This document shows positions 45,097 through 54,021 of a stretch of 64,000 nt of DNA, in pieces. The DNA is from Mesorhizobium sp. WSM4904. GTDB lineage: Bacteria; Pseudomonadota; Alphaproteobacteria; Rhizobiales; Rhizobiaceae. Below the pieces are notes generated by a model. The model was not told the origin of the DNA, did no database searches, and saw only the letters and a program-made list of their open reading frames with translations. Made by a program: the position numbers and the translations under genes. Position 1 is the stretch's first letter, and the number at the start of each line of letters is the position of its first letter. The DNA is taken from assembly GCF_029674545.1 (NCBI RefSeq), contig NZ_CP121354.1, forward strand, positions 4,535,001-4,599,000. The letters run 5' to 3'.

Positions 45097-45234
45097 AATT
45101 CACTAATTCACCAACGCACGTGAGAAGACCGTCAGTCCTCACAAGCAACAACACGCATTCAAAACCATCGGTTGTTTCAAGGCTTTCTTAGCTCTCTTTT
45201 GCTATTCACTCGCGCATAGCTCGCGGACAATTCC

Positions 45235-46770
45235 ATGAACGAGATCGATCCCGCGCACCGCTTTTCCATGGACGCGGTGCGCAAATTCGACGGCCCGGCC
45301 GAGGGCCAGGCGCCCGGCGGCATCAATGACGTCGCGCGCCAGGTCGCCTCGCAGTACCGGCGCGATACGATGTCGCCGATCATGGTCAGCGGCGTGCTGC
45401 GCATGGTCGAGTTCGCGGTGCTGTTCCTGTCGGGGCTCAGCCTCTATTTCTACTTTGTCGGCTTCTTCAACTATCTCGCCTGGCAATATCCGCTGTCGAT
45501 CGCGGCAGCCTCGTTCCTGGCCGTAGTGCTGCTCGACGTCACCGACAGCTACCAGATCGCGGCGCTGATGCGCCCTCTCGCCAATTTCGGCCGCGTGCTG
45601 CTCGTCTGGGCCGGCACCTTCGCGCTGATGGCGCTCACCGCCTTCGCCATGAAAGCCTCGGAGGACTATTCGCGCCTGCTGTTCGGCAGTTGGTTCGTGG
45701 TCGGCTTCGTGCTGATCTTCGGGCTCAGGCTGGTGATGTCCAGGCTGATCAGGCGCTGGGCGCGCGACGGGCGCATGGAGCGCCGCGCCGTCATCGTCGG
45801 CGGCGGCAAGTCGGCCGAATCGCTGATCCGTTCGGTCGAGAAGCAGCCCTACAACGACATCCGCATCTGCGGGATCTTCGACGACCGTGGCGACAAGCGC
45901 TCGCCGCCCATCGTCGCCGGTTACCCGAAGCTCGGCACCATCTCCGAACTGATCGAGTTCGCCCGCATCGCCCGCATCGACATGCTGATCGTGTCGCTGC
46001 CGCTGACCGCCGAGTCGCGCGTGCTGCAGCTTCTGAAGAAGCTTTGGGTGCTGCCGGTCGACATCCGGCTCTCGGCGCATTCCAACGCGCTGCAGTTCCG
46101 GCCGCGCGCCTATTCCTACATCGGCTCGGTGCCGATGCTCGACATCTTCGACAAGCCGATCAACGACTGGGATTCGGTCGCCAAGCGCAGCTTCGACATC
46201 GTCTTCTCGCTCGTCGGCATCCTCCTCTTCTCGCCGGTGATGCTTGCCACCGCGATCGCCATCAAGCTCGACAGCAAGGGGCCGGTTCTGTTCAAGCAGA
46301 AGCGGCACGGCTTCAACAACGAGGTGATCGAGGTCTACAAGTTCCGCTCGATGTATGCCGACAGGTCGGACCCGACCGCCAAGCAGACGGTGACCAAGAA
46401 CGATCCGCGCGTCACCCGCGTCGGCCGCTTCATCCGCAAGACCTCGATCGACGAGCTGCCGCAGTTCTTCAACTCGCTGCTCGGCTCGCTGTCGCTGGTC
46501 GGGCCGCGCCCGCATGCGATCGCCGCCCAGTCGCACAACCTGCTCTACAATGAGGTGGTCGATGGCTATTTCGCCCGCCACAAGGTCAAGCCCGGCGTCA
46601 CCGGCTGGGCGCAGATCAACGGCTGGCGCGGCGAGATGGATACCAATGAAAAGATCCGCATGCGCACCGAGTACGATCTCTACTACATCGAGAATTGGTC
46701 GATGCTGTTCGACCTGCGCATCCTGTTCCTGACGCCGATCCGCCTGCTCAACACGGAAAACGCCTATTGA
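45235..46770 (+). CDS. Undecaprenyl-phosphate glycosyl-1-phosphate transferase (WbaP/WcaJ-like)
   Basis: This initiating sugar-phosphate transferase of 511 residues starts repeat-unit synthesis on undecaprenyl phosphate. Four or five spans lie in residues about 58-165, a Rossmann CoA-binding-like domain in about 180-300 (RAVIVGGGKSAESLI), and a C-terminal catalytic domain with SFDIVFSLVGILLFSPVMLA, KFRSMY, KTSIDELPQFFNSLLGSLSL and VGPRPHAI. ATG 45235 is the likely start. Its stop overlaps the start of the next gene. Confidence 0.93.
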   Translation: MNEIDPAHRFSMDAVRKFDGPAEGQAPGGINDVARQVASQYRRDTMSPIMVSGVLRMVEFAVLFLSGLSLYFYFVGFFNYLAWQYPLSIAAASFLAVVLLDVTDSYQIAALMRPLANFGRVLLVWAGTFALMALTAFAMKASEDYSRLLFGSWFVVGFVLIFGLRLVMSRLIRRWARDGRMERRAVIVGGGKSAESLIRSVEKQPYNDIRICGIFDDRGDKRSPPIVAGYPKLGTISELIEFARIARIDMLIVSLPLTAESRVLQLLKKLWVLPVDIRLSAHSNALQFRPRAYSYIGSVPMLDIFDKPINDWDSVAKRSFDIVFSLVGILLFSPVMLATAIAIKLDSKGPVLFKQKRHGFNNEVIEVYKFRSMYADRSDPTAKQTVTKNDPRVTRVGRFIRKTSIDELPQFFNSLLGSLSLVGPRPHAIAAQSHNLLYNEVVDGYFARHKVKPGVTGWAQINGWRGEMDTNEKIRMRTEYDLYYIENWSMLFDLRILFLTPIRLLNTENAY

Positions 46771-48104
46771 GCGCCGTCGCGCATGAGGTGCCGGCGTCGG
46801 CGGTCAACCCGTTGCCGCCTTCCGCGGTCAACCAGTTGCCGCCTCGCGCGGCCAACCAGTTGCCGCCTTCCACGGTCAACGCCAAGCTTATCGCGCTGAT
46901 CTCATCGGCAGCGATCGTCGTCGGCATCCTGCTTTCCGGCTTCGTCATCAGCGAGCCGGCGCCTTACGAGCTCTACATGGCCGGGCTGATCGCCGTCTGG
47001 GCGCTGTTCGGCCTGAGAATATCGCGGGCTATCTTGCCGCTGCTGGTGCTGCTGGTGGCGATGAACATCGGCGGCATGATGGCGATGACGCAGATGGCGG
47101 ATCTCGCCAACACGCCGCTCTATCTCGCCGTCTCGCTGTTCCTGGCCTTCAGCGCGGTCTTCTTCGCCTCGGTGACGTCGGTCCAGCCGGACCTCTACCG
47201 GCTGATCTTCATCGCCTATGTGGTCTCGGCCGTCGCGACGTCGCTGCTCGGCATCGCCGGCTATTTCCATGCCTTCCCTGGCGCGGAGATGTTCACCAAA
47301 TACGACCGCGCTGCCGGCGCCTTCCAGGACCCGAACGTGTTCGGGCCGTTCCTGGTGTTGCCCGGCACCTATCTGCTCTATCTGCTTTTGACCGGTCCGG
47401 TGTCGCGCATGCCGCTGCTGGCGGTGCCGTTGCTGATCATCGCTGTCGGCATCTTCTTCTCCTTCTCGCGCGGCGCCTGGGGCATGTTCGCGGTGTCGGC
47501 GGTCCTGCTCACCGCTTGCCTGTTCCTGCAGAGCGCCAGCGGCATGTTCCGGCTACGGCTGGTGGTGATGACGATCGGAGCCGTCGCGCTGCTGGTCATC
47601 GCCATCCTCGTCATCCTGCAGCTGCCCGGCGTGTCGGACATGTTCACGCAGCGCGCGCATCTCGAGCAGAGCTATGATACCGCGCGGCTCGGCCGCTTCG
47701 CCCGCTACACGATCGGCTTCCAGATGGCGCTGGAGCATCCGTTCGGCATCGGGCCGCTGGTGTTCGGCACGATCTATGGCGAGGACACGCACGACATCTG
47801 GCTGAAGGCGCTGATGGATTATGGCTGGCTGGGCTTCGTCTCGTTCCTGACGCTGACGTTGTGGACGATCGGGGCCGGTTTCCGCATTCTGCTGCGCGAC
47901 CGGCCATGGCAGCCTTACCTGCTTTGCGCCTATGTCGCCTATCTCGGCAATATCGGCCTCGGCACCTTCATCGACATCGACCACTGGCGCCATCTCTATC
48001 TGCTGCTCGGGCTGATCTGGGGCGCGATCGCGCTCGAGTACCGGCATCAGAAGCAATTGCGGCTGGCGCGAGCGCCCGTCGCGGCTGCGGCCGCGCTACT
48101 TTAA
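46767..48104 (+). CDS. O-antigen ligase/Wzy-like polymerase
   Basis: This is an inner-membrane protein of about 445 residues with ten or more spans and the Wzy_C-like central region (FSFSRGAWGMFAVSAV, then ARLGRFARYTIGFQMALEHP, FGIGPLVFGTIYGEDTHDIWL). It joins or ligates repeat units. The start is TTG 46767, overlapping the preceding TGA (TTGA). The N-terminus carries a 24-base tandem repeat of about three copies. It ends nine bases inside the convergent cyclase gene. Confidence 0.88.
   Translation: MSAVAHEVPASAVNPLPPSAVNQLPPRAANQLPPSTVNAKLIALISSAAIVVGILLSGFVISEPAPYELYMAGLIAVWALFGLRISRAILPLLVLLVAMNIGGMMAMTQMADLANTPLYLAVSLFLAFSAVFFASVTSVQPDLYRLIFIAYVVSAVATSLLGIAGYFHAFPGAEMFTKYDRAAGAFQDPNVFGPFLVLPGTYLLYLLLTGPVSRMPLLAVPLLIIAVGIFFSFSRGAWGMFAVSAVLLTACLFLQSASGMFRLRLVVMTIGAVALLVIAILVILQLPGVSDMFTQRAHLEQSYDTARLGRFARYTIGFQMALEHPFGIGPLVFGTIYGEDTHDIWLKALMDYGWLGFVSFLTLTLWTIGAGFRILLRDRPWQPYLLCAYVAYLGNIGLGTFIDIDHWRHLYLLLGLIWGAIALEYRHQKQLRLARAPVAAAAALL
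46800..46872 (+). repeat. 24-bp tandem repeat at the N-terminus of the Wzy-like gene
   Basis: GCGGTCAACCCGTTGCCGCC is the start of each unit. Three 24-base units encode A(V/A)N(P/Q)LPP(S/R), followed by a partial fourth (TVN). It forms a Pro-rich cytoplasmic linker. Confidence 0.85.
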
Positions 48105-49862
48105 GCCGGCCTTGCGCAAACCATCGACAAGCAGTTCAGTATCCTCAGGATATTTGTGCGGGGGCACCTTGCGCCACTGCTCGGTGGTGAAGTTGGGGTG
48201 CACCTTCAACAGCGCATGGGCATGCATCTCGGCCTCTCTTGTGTTGCCGAGATGGGCATGGCTCGCCGCCATGAGCCGATGGCCCTCTGAGCCATCCCGC
48301 ATCTTTTGCAGTGTCTCTATCGTTTTTTCATATTCGCCCAGCTGAAAATAGGCATCGCCAAGATACCAGAGATAAGCGTCGGGATAGTAGGGATTGAGAC
48401 GCATCGCCCGTTCCAGCAGCTTCACGGAGCGCTCCGCCTGCCTGACATAAACAAGGCAGTCACCCATCTCGGCCAGCAGATCGGCGTCGTTGGGATTGAG
48501 TTGCAGGGCGCGTTCGTAGGCGGCGATCGCCGGATCGTGCTGCTTCTTGTAGAGGTGGGCCAAACCCATCTCGGAGTAACCGCGCGCATCCAGGTCGTCA
48601 TGCTGGACGGCCAGATTCGCCAGGTTCAACGCCTCGTTCAGCGCAGCTTCCGGATCCTTGGTCCACGCATAACGCCACTCGACATTGAACGTCCGCGACA
48701 GGGCGGCATAGCTGCGGGCGTAGCCAGGATCGAGATTGCGCGCCTGCTCGTAGAGGCGCCTGGCATGCCAATTGCTCTCCGGGCGGAAGCGGAAGCTGAG
48801 ATCCTGTCCGCGCAAGATCATGCCGTAGGCGTGAATATTGGGATGGTTATGCGCCATCAGCCGCCGCTTCTCGGCCATGTCGATCTGTATGGCCAGCCGC
48901 GACGCGGTCGTGGCCGTAACGTCGTCCTGGAAGGCGAAGACGTCCTCGATGCTGCCGTCGTAGCGTTCCGACCAGATCGTGTGCTCGGTTTGCGCTTCGA
49001 TCAGGTCCATTGCAACCCGAAGACGGTTGCCTGCCCGGCGCAGGCTGCCCGAGAGGAGATAGCGAACGCCCAATTGATTGGCGATCTCGCGCAGTGATTG
49101 CGTCTGCGCGACAACGGCAATCGTCGAGTGCCGCGCGATCACCATCAGGTTGCGGAATCGGCACAGATTGGAAATGAGGTCCGCCACGACACCCTGGCAC
49201 AAATGAAAATCCGCCGGGTCGCCCGAAACGTTCTCGAGCGGCAGGACTGCCAGCGAACTCTCCGGCACGAAACGCTCGGGCGCAGGGGCGAAGAGCAGCG
49301 GCGGTGTTGCGGACTCGGAATGCGACAATTCGAAATCGACGGCGAAGACCTCGACTTCCTCGGCAATGTTCTTCAGCTTTTGCTTGCCCAGCGACCGGAA
49401 CGAGCACTCCGGGTCATCGCGAACAAATTGGCGAACGGATTCGGCGATGCAAATGCCGCGCGGCGCCGCCAGCGATTGGATCCGGGCGGCCAAATTGATG
49501 CCGTGGCCATAGATGGTGCCGTCGCTGGCGATCGTGTCTCCAACCGTAATTCCAATCCGGTAGGTGATGGGATCGTCGGCGCCCGACCATACCGCCTCGT
49601 TGGACAGCTCCCGCTGCATCTCGACCGCGAAATGCAATGCCTGGGTTGCGCTGGGGAACAGCACCACCAGGCCGTCGCCGGCTGTGTCGACAATTGAACC
49701 GCCATAGTCGCCGGCCAGGCCGCGTATCAAGTTAAGCGATCGGGTCAGGCGGACAACCGTCCCTGCCTCGTCCTGATCCATCAGGCGACTGTAGCCGTGC
49801 ACGTCCGCGTAGACGATCGCCGATAGCTTTCGACTAAGCATCTCGTATCGGCTGATGGCCAT
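48096..49862 (-). CDS. Class III adenylate/guanylate cyclase with TolB-like and TPR domains
   Basis: This is a 588-residue signalling protein. The class III cyclase domain covers about residues 12-170: YADVHGYSRLMD has the first metal Asp, TAGDGLVVLFPSA the second, and GHGINLAARI the conserved Asn/Arg pair. A TolB-like domain follows (ESSLAVLPLENVSGDPADFH), then TPR repeats from about 380 to 560 (LNPNDADLLAEMGDCLVY). No membrane span is seen. The start is ATG 49862. It lies downstream of the RiPP-like operon on the same strand, with a hairpin between; a link is possible but unproved. Confidence 0.92.
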   Translation of the reverse strand: MAISRYEMLSRKLSAIVYADVHGYSRLMDQDEAGTVVRLTRSLNLIRGLAGDYGGSIVDTAGDGLVVLFPSATQALHFAVEMQRELSNEAVWSGADDPITYRIGITVGDTIASDGTIYGHGINLAARIQSLAAPRGICIAESVRQFVRDDPECSFRSLGKQKLKNIAEEVEVFAVDFELSHSESATPPLLFAPAPERFVPESSLAVLPLENVSGDPADFHLCQGVVADLISNLCRFRNLMVIARHSTIAVVAQTQSLREIANQLGVRYLLSGSLRRAGNRLRVAMDLIEAQTEHTIWSERYDGSIEDVFAFQDDVTATTASRLAIQIDMAEKRRLMAHNHPNIHAYGMILRGQDLSFRFRPESNWHARRLYEQARNLDPGYARSYAALSRTFNVEWRYAWTKDPEAALNEALNLANLAVQHDDLDARGYSEMGLAHLYKKQHDPAIAAYERALQLNPNDADLLAEMGDCLVYVRQAERSVKLLERAMRLNPYYPDAYLWYLGDAYFQLGEYEKTIETLQKMRDGSEGHRLMAASHAHLGNTREAEMHAHALLKVHPNFTTEQWRKVPPHKYPEDTELLVDGLRKAGLK

Positions 49863-50106
49863 GGCTTCCCTTGTCCGCGCTCGCAACGCAAATCAATGCA
49901 CCATATAGCACGCAGATACTGCGCACTGCAGCACGGAAAGAATGGCACATTAGGTCGTGCTCAAGGGAGTGTTGCCGGGACCAAGGAGGGACGCCCGGAA
50001 TATGCCGCGCCCCGGTCATCCGCTCAGCGCGACAGGGGCGGCTCAGTTCCGTATCGCCGCCCCCAAGCCCCGTCACCAATCCCGGCACGATGCCGGCATA
50101 CGCCAA

Positions 50107-50125
50107 ACCCGCATTCCATGCGGGT
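50107..50125 (-). terminator. Hairpin at the end of the repeat-protein gene
   Basis: Perfect arms CCCGCAT (50108-50114) and ATGCGGG (50118-50124) sit next to the stop codon of the repeat gene. On the minus strand this reads stop, stem, then TTTGG, so it could end or stabilise the operon transcript. Confidence 0.5.
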
Positions 50126-50967
50126 CAGTCGCTGTTGCCGCCGCCGCGGGCGCTCATGCCACGCGCGCTCATCCCCCTCGCGCTCATGCCGCGCGCGCTC
50201 ATCCCCCTTGCGCTCATCCCGCGCGCGCTCATGCCGGCGCTATCCATGCCTCCTGGTCCGCCGCCGAGCGTCGCGGCAAGCAGCACATCCTCGAACATAC
50301 CTGTCTCGACATCCATGCGGACGGTGTAGTCGGCCTTGTCGTAGGACCAGACTCGCAGGCCATCGGCGAAGTCGAAGTCGGCTGCCGCGAGGCCCGTCAG
50401 TCCGGTCGGACTGGGTGAGCGGGCGGCACTGAACGTGCCGAGATCCTCCGCCACGAGCTCCCCATCCCCGTGCACCAGAAATATTATAGGCCTTGGGAGG
50501 TCGTAGTAGCTTCCCTCGAAACTGAAGCCATATATCCTTGCAAACCTGCCGTTTTCCAACTGATCTTCAAGCAGCCTGTTCTTCCCGCTTCGGTTTCCCG
50601 CGCCCGGGCGGCGCCCGATGAATTCGAACCCGCTCTCAAGCTTCATGAAATAACCGACAAAGCTATCCCCGCCGGTCACCTGGATTATTGCACCGGTAGG
50701 CGTGTCATCCTTGGTCCACGCACTGTCTGCGCCGCCTACCGTATAAACCCCAATCTGATCCAAAACCTTTTGTTTCCAGACGACAACCTTGTTCTTATTT
50801 GCCACACGCAGGCCATTCACGACCTTATTGCCAGTCAACGCTGGCACATGCTTCGCCGTCGCTACCTGCGCCACGATCGGATTCAGAAGTGGGTTCACCA
50901 CCTGCAAATCGATCACAAAATGCCCGAATAGATTTATACCCGACACGCTAAGAAGGCTCTCTACCAT
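50125..50967 (-). CDS. Putative RiPP precursor with six C-terminal MSARG repeats
   Basis: This is a 280-residue protein of unknown family. The first 235 residues (for example KVLDQIGVYTVGGADSAW and LPRPIIFLVHGDGE) show no domain I know, no signal peptide and little low complexity. Then comes GGGPGG, one imperfect unit MDSAG, and six perfect Met-Ser-Ala-Arg-Gly units (residues about 246-275), ending GGNSD. It is the last gene of the YcaO-TfuA operon, with a good site (GGAGG, nine bases from ATG 50967). By analogy with repeat-bearing thiovarsolin precursors, I infer that the repeats are modified cores. The alternative is a structural repeat protein. Confidence 0.6.
   Translation of the reverse strand: MVESLLSVSGINLFGHFVIDLQVVNPLLNPIVAQVATAKHVPALTGNKVVNGLRVANKNKVVVWKQKVLDQIGVYTVGGADSAWTKDDTPTGAIIQVTGGDSFVGYFMKLESGFEFIGRRPGAGNRSGKNRLLEDQLENGRFARIYGFSFEGSYYDLPRPIIFLVHGDGELVAEDLGTFSAARSPSPTGLTGLAAADFDFADGLRVWSYDKADYTVRMDVETGMFEDVLLAATLGGGPGGMDSAGMSARGMSARGMSARGMSARGMSARGMSARGGGNSD
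50143..50232 (-). repeat. 15-bp tandem repeat array encoding MSARG x6
   Basis: Six 15-base units, each encoding Met-Ser-Ala-Arg-Gly, with a degenerate seventh (MDSAG) at 50233-50247. Arg is written CGC or CGT and AGG in alternation, and Gly is GGG or GGC, so the units differ at the DNA level but not at the protein level. Confidence 0.95.
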
Positions 50968-51028
50968 TGCCGCTACCCTCCGGTTTCTGGATCATTTGTC
51001 TAACGTGTTAAATAGTATGATTTTGTCA

Positions 51029-51211
51029 TCAGGCAGCCTTTTGGCCTCGGCTTTGTCTCTCAGCTACTTCCAACTCATGCGTCACAACATAAACACGGTC
51101 GCTTTCGCGCCATAATACACTTATGACCCTACCCCGTTTTTTAGATATGTTATTTACATGATCCTGCAGTAGTTCGATGCTATCCATGATTTCCGTTACG
51201 ACGTATTGCAT
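51029..51211 (-). CDS. Small conserved-looking protein in the RiPP-like operon
   Basis: This is a 60-residue protein of unknown family, with the sequence elements IELLQDHVNNISKKRGRVIS and RVYVVTHELEVAERQSRG. Codon use and a very strong Shine-Dalgarno (AGGAGG, eight bases before ATG 51211) show it is translated. It sits 22 bases after the peptidase gene and 61 before the repeat protein. It could be a RiPP recognition/accessory protein, or a second precursor; no cysteine is present. Confidence 0.7.
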   Translation of the reverse strand: MQYVVTEIMDSIELLQDHVNNISKKRGRVISVLWRESDRVYVVTHELEVAERQSRGQKAA

Positions 51212-51233
51212 AAGATGTTCCTCCTCATCTCAC

Positions 51234-52649
51234 TCAAAGAACGCCAGCCCTGCTTCTGGTCAGGGCGCTTCGCGTTCCCACATGTCTCGCGATACGCAGG
51301 TGCCGTGCACAACAAGCGCCATGACGGGCCGGGACGAATACCCTCGGCAAACCGAAGTGGCTTTTCGGCCCGAAAGGCTTGATTTTGGGGCCGGCACTCA
51401 CAAAGCCGATCGCCCTGCGATTGAGATTGACGTCGATGATGGTGCGCCAGCGCCCGCCGGTCATCATCCTGTCGACGGTGCGCAACGTGTTCCCGACCTC
51501 GGCATAGCTGAGACCGTCTGGCGACAGCCGACGCCAGGTTTCGGCAAGAAGCATGCCGAGCTCGTCGCGCGAAGCGACCAATGCCTCGCGAAATGCCCAG
51601 GGTGACGCAGCATAGGCTTCATCGAACATCGGCTGGATGACGCGGAAATAGTCGGGGCTGTCCTCCAGCCTGTCGGACAGATCTTCCTGGTCGTGGGTGA
51701 TCAGGCCGCGGGCGACCAGCTCTTCGTGAAAGAGGTCGACGAAAATGTCGAACATCGCACCGGTGAGCGGTTGGGCGAGAGCATGCTCGTCGCTCCAGCC
51801 CTGGACGAAATCCAGCATCGACAGCGGGTTGGCGGCGAGCCTGATCTGGCTGTTACTGGATAGCTCGGCGATGCGGTTGACGAGATTGTGCGTGTAAAGA
51901 TTGCCGTGGCTCGCTTGCAACAACTCGTCCACCACGGAATCGAAATGCAGGGCCGCGACGAGCGCAGCAAGGTCGGCAGAGGATTCGTGAAAACCGTAAT
52001 ATTCCGCGCTGGCCGTCCCGGGGTCGGGCACGCCGATGATGGAATAGATGACGCAGTGGCCGACCTCGTGGGCGACAACGTCGAAGTTGAGCGTGAACGG
52101 CTCGACCTGGCCATCCGGCGTCTCGTGTATGCCGACCTCCAGAAAACCGTAACCCATGAAGGCGTTTTCGTGCAGATTGCGCTGTATCACCAGTTCCAGC
52201 CGATCGTGGTCGCGCTGGAAATGCCAGGTGATGGGATGGCCGAAATACTTCTCCCACACGTCCAGGGTGAAACGCACCGAGCCAAACAGATGCGCAGCCT
52301 CGAATGTCGGATCGTCCGGGCCGATGTGATCGAAATGCCCGTCGACATCGGGAAACGCCGGAGGAAAGACATCGCCGCGCCAAGGCGGCATTAAATAGAG
52401 CGGGTCACCGCGGACATTTTCCGCCAGGCCGTAGGCAAACGCCTTGCCAATGGGGTCGACGACATACATGCGCCTGTCACCGGGGCCTGGGCCAACCGAC
52501 CCCGCAGGCGACGACACGTGCACGATTTCGGACCGGTGGAAAGACTTAAGGAACGGCGCTTGGGCAAACAGCCGGAAGCGCGTTCCATTCTCGAATACAG
52601 AGTCTTCCCCTCCAGATGTCACGATTGCCCCCCGTACGGACAAAGGCAT
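51234..52649 (-). CDS. M4/gluzincin-like zinc metallopeptidase
   Basis: This is a 471-residue protein with the gluzincin zinc site: HEVGH at residues 194-198 and the third ligand Glu in HESSADLAALV (Glu 222). Their spacing fits the M4 thermolysin-like clan rather than M48. The N-terminal ~190 residues hold QRDHDRLELVIQRNLHENAF and no signal peptide, so it is probably cytoplasmic, unusual for M4 enzymes. It sits between TfuA and the small-protein gene in the operon, consistent with processing a precursor. An alternative is an unrelated protease. Confidence 0.8.
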   Translation of the reverse strand: MPLSVRGAIVTSGGEDSVFENGTRFRLFAQAPFLKSFHRSEIVHVSSPAGSVGPGPGDRRMYVVDPIGKAFAYGLAENVRGDPLYLMPPWRGDVFPPAFPDVDGHFDHIGPDDPTFEAAHLFGSVRFTLDVWEKYFGHPITWHFQRDHDRLELVIQRNLHENAFMGYGFLEVGIHETPDGQVEPFTLNFDVVAHEVGHCVIYSIIGVPDPGTASAEYYGFHESSADLAALVAALHFDSVVDELLQASHGNLYTHNLVNRIAELSSNSQIRLAANPLSMLDFVQGWSDEHALAQPLTGAMFDIFVDLFHEELVARGLITHDQEDLSDRLEDSPDYFRVIQPMFDEAYAASPWAFREALVASRDELGMLLAETWRRLSPDGLSYAEVGNTLRTVDRMMTGGRWRTIIDVNLNRRAIGFVSAGPKIKPFGPKSHFGLPRVFVPARHGACCARHLRIARHVGTRSALTRSRAGVL

Positions 52650-52689
52650 TCAGGTCACATGGACTGCGATATCGTCGGCGAATGCGGTT

Positions 52690-54021
52690 TCAAGTTAGCC
52701 CGTTTTCGTCGGTCAGGCCAGAGTCGTCGGGCGAGCTGCGGCCGGCCGCGAAAGCATATCCATGAGCCAGCAGGTCATAGAACTTGTCGACGCCGGGCAA
52801 TCCGATGGAAATGGCATAGTCGGCAATGTCTCGAGGTATGGCGCGACCGAGTTGTTCCTCGAAAAACCAGGCAGCGAGCAGGGCACGAGGCATCGGCGCG
52901 GACAACGATGGCGAGCGGCGCTGTCTGGCCAGGGCATTCTGTCGATAGCCAGGGTAGAGCTCGAGTTCGCGTAACCGGTCGAGCATGCCTCGATGCAGCT
53001 CGGCATCGCGATCTCGCGCGAGCGTCTCGACGGCCGCATCATCCTCGATCATGCGTTCTAGGCCAGCTAGATCCGTTCCGTTTTCGCGTATCCAGTCGAT
53101 TACGTCCGTTTGCCGCATAAGCCTTCGCCGCGAGCGAAACTCGCCCATGGCGCGCCTGACCGCCAGGCGATCCGGCGCCGCGTCATCGCCGCGGGCAAGC
53201 AGACGAAGCAGTGCCTCGCGACGCAACCGCGCATAGTCGCCGCGCAGCCGAAGCTCATCGAGGATGGCATCTTCTTCGGCAGTGGCTTTGTTGCTGATCC
53301 ACGCTGTTTCATTTCGCCAGGATGCATTGTGCCAGTTTTCCGTCCACTCGAAGTGGAAGTCGGGAGGCGCTTGTGCAGCGCCACGGCGGATAAACGCATC
53401 CATCTCCTTCAGCAGTTGCAATCCGTCCTCGCGCTTCCTGTCGACCTTGCCTGTCCGCAGCCAGGCCGCCAGCGCCTGGGCCGTTCCGGGATCGTCGACG
53501 TCTGCCAGGACGTCCCCCCAGGTTCTATCCCGGTAGAACCGCGCCTTGGACGAAGCTGCCAGGCGCGCGCCTGTCGGCCTGTCGATGATCTGTTGTGCGA
53601 CCGCCTGCTCGAGCGTCGCGCGAATATTGACCATCGGCTCGCTCAGGTGGATGTAGCCGGTTTCCGGCGGGCCATGGATAAGCGCGACCTCGTCGTCGTC
53701 GGTGAGTTCGCCGTCGCGATAGGCTTCGAAGATGCGTCCGACGCCGCGCATGCCGAACGAATGCAACTCCGCGGCGCGGAGCGCGCCCATGCTGGACGCG
53801 CCGAACACCGCGATCCCTTGCGTCAAGGCCCAAAGTATCTCCTTGTGCAAGACGGCCGGCTGACCATCGAAATAGCCGTCGATGACGCCGATTGCTCTTG
53901 GGCCGCCGCGAGCGGCGGCATAGAGGTCTCCTTGGCGTACCGGGGGGAGGAATTCGAATCCATCGTAAGGCGCGACGTCGCGCGCCCGCAGACTTGGCCC
54001 GCAAAACACGACCAGCTTCAT
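52690..54021 (-). CDS. TfuA-like protein
   Basis: This is a 443-residue protein with an N-terminal TfuA-like domain: VVFCGPSLRARDVAPYDGFE, then RQGDLYAAARGGPRAIGVID, IAVFGASSMGALRAAELHSF and GELTDDDEVALIHGP. TfuA partners of YcaO supply sulfur in making thioamides (as in trifolitoxin, thiovarsolin and McrA thioglycine). The C-terminal half (residues about 180-430) has no domain I recognise and is longer than usual. The start overlaps the YcaO stop by four bases (ATGA), so the two are tightly coupled. Confidence 0.93.
   Translation of the reverse strand: MKLVVFCGPSLRARDVAPYDGFEFLPPVRQGDLYAAARGGPRAIGVIDGYFDGQPAVLHKEILWALTQGIAVFGASSMGALRAAELHSFGMRGVGRIFEAYRDGELTDDDEVALIHGPPETGYIHLSEPMVNIRATLEQAVAQQIIDRPTGARLAASSKARFYRDRTWGDVLADVDDPGTAQALAAWLRTGKVDRKREDGLQLLKEMDAFIRRGAAQAPPDFHFEWTENWHNASWRNETAWISNKATAEEDAILDELRLRGDYARLRREALLRLLARGDDAAPDRLAVRRAMGEFRSRRRLMRQTDVIDWIRENGTDLAGLERMIEDDAAVETLARDRDAELHRGMLDRLRELELYPGYRQNALARQRRSPSLSAPMPRALLAAWFFEEQLGRAIPRDIADYAISIGLPGVDKFYDLLAHGYAFAAGRSSPDDSGLTDENGLT

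Noticed and set aside
45202..46581. 459-residue frame antisense to the WbaP-like gene
   Set aside because: Shadow frame; the plus-strand gene carries full family motifs.
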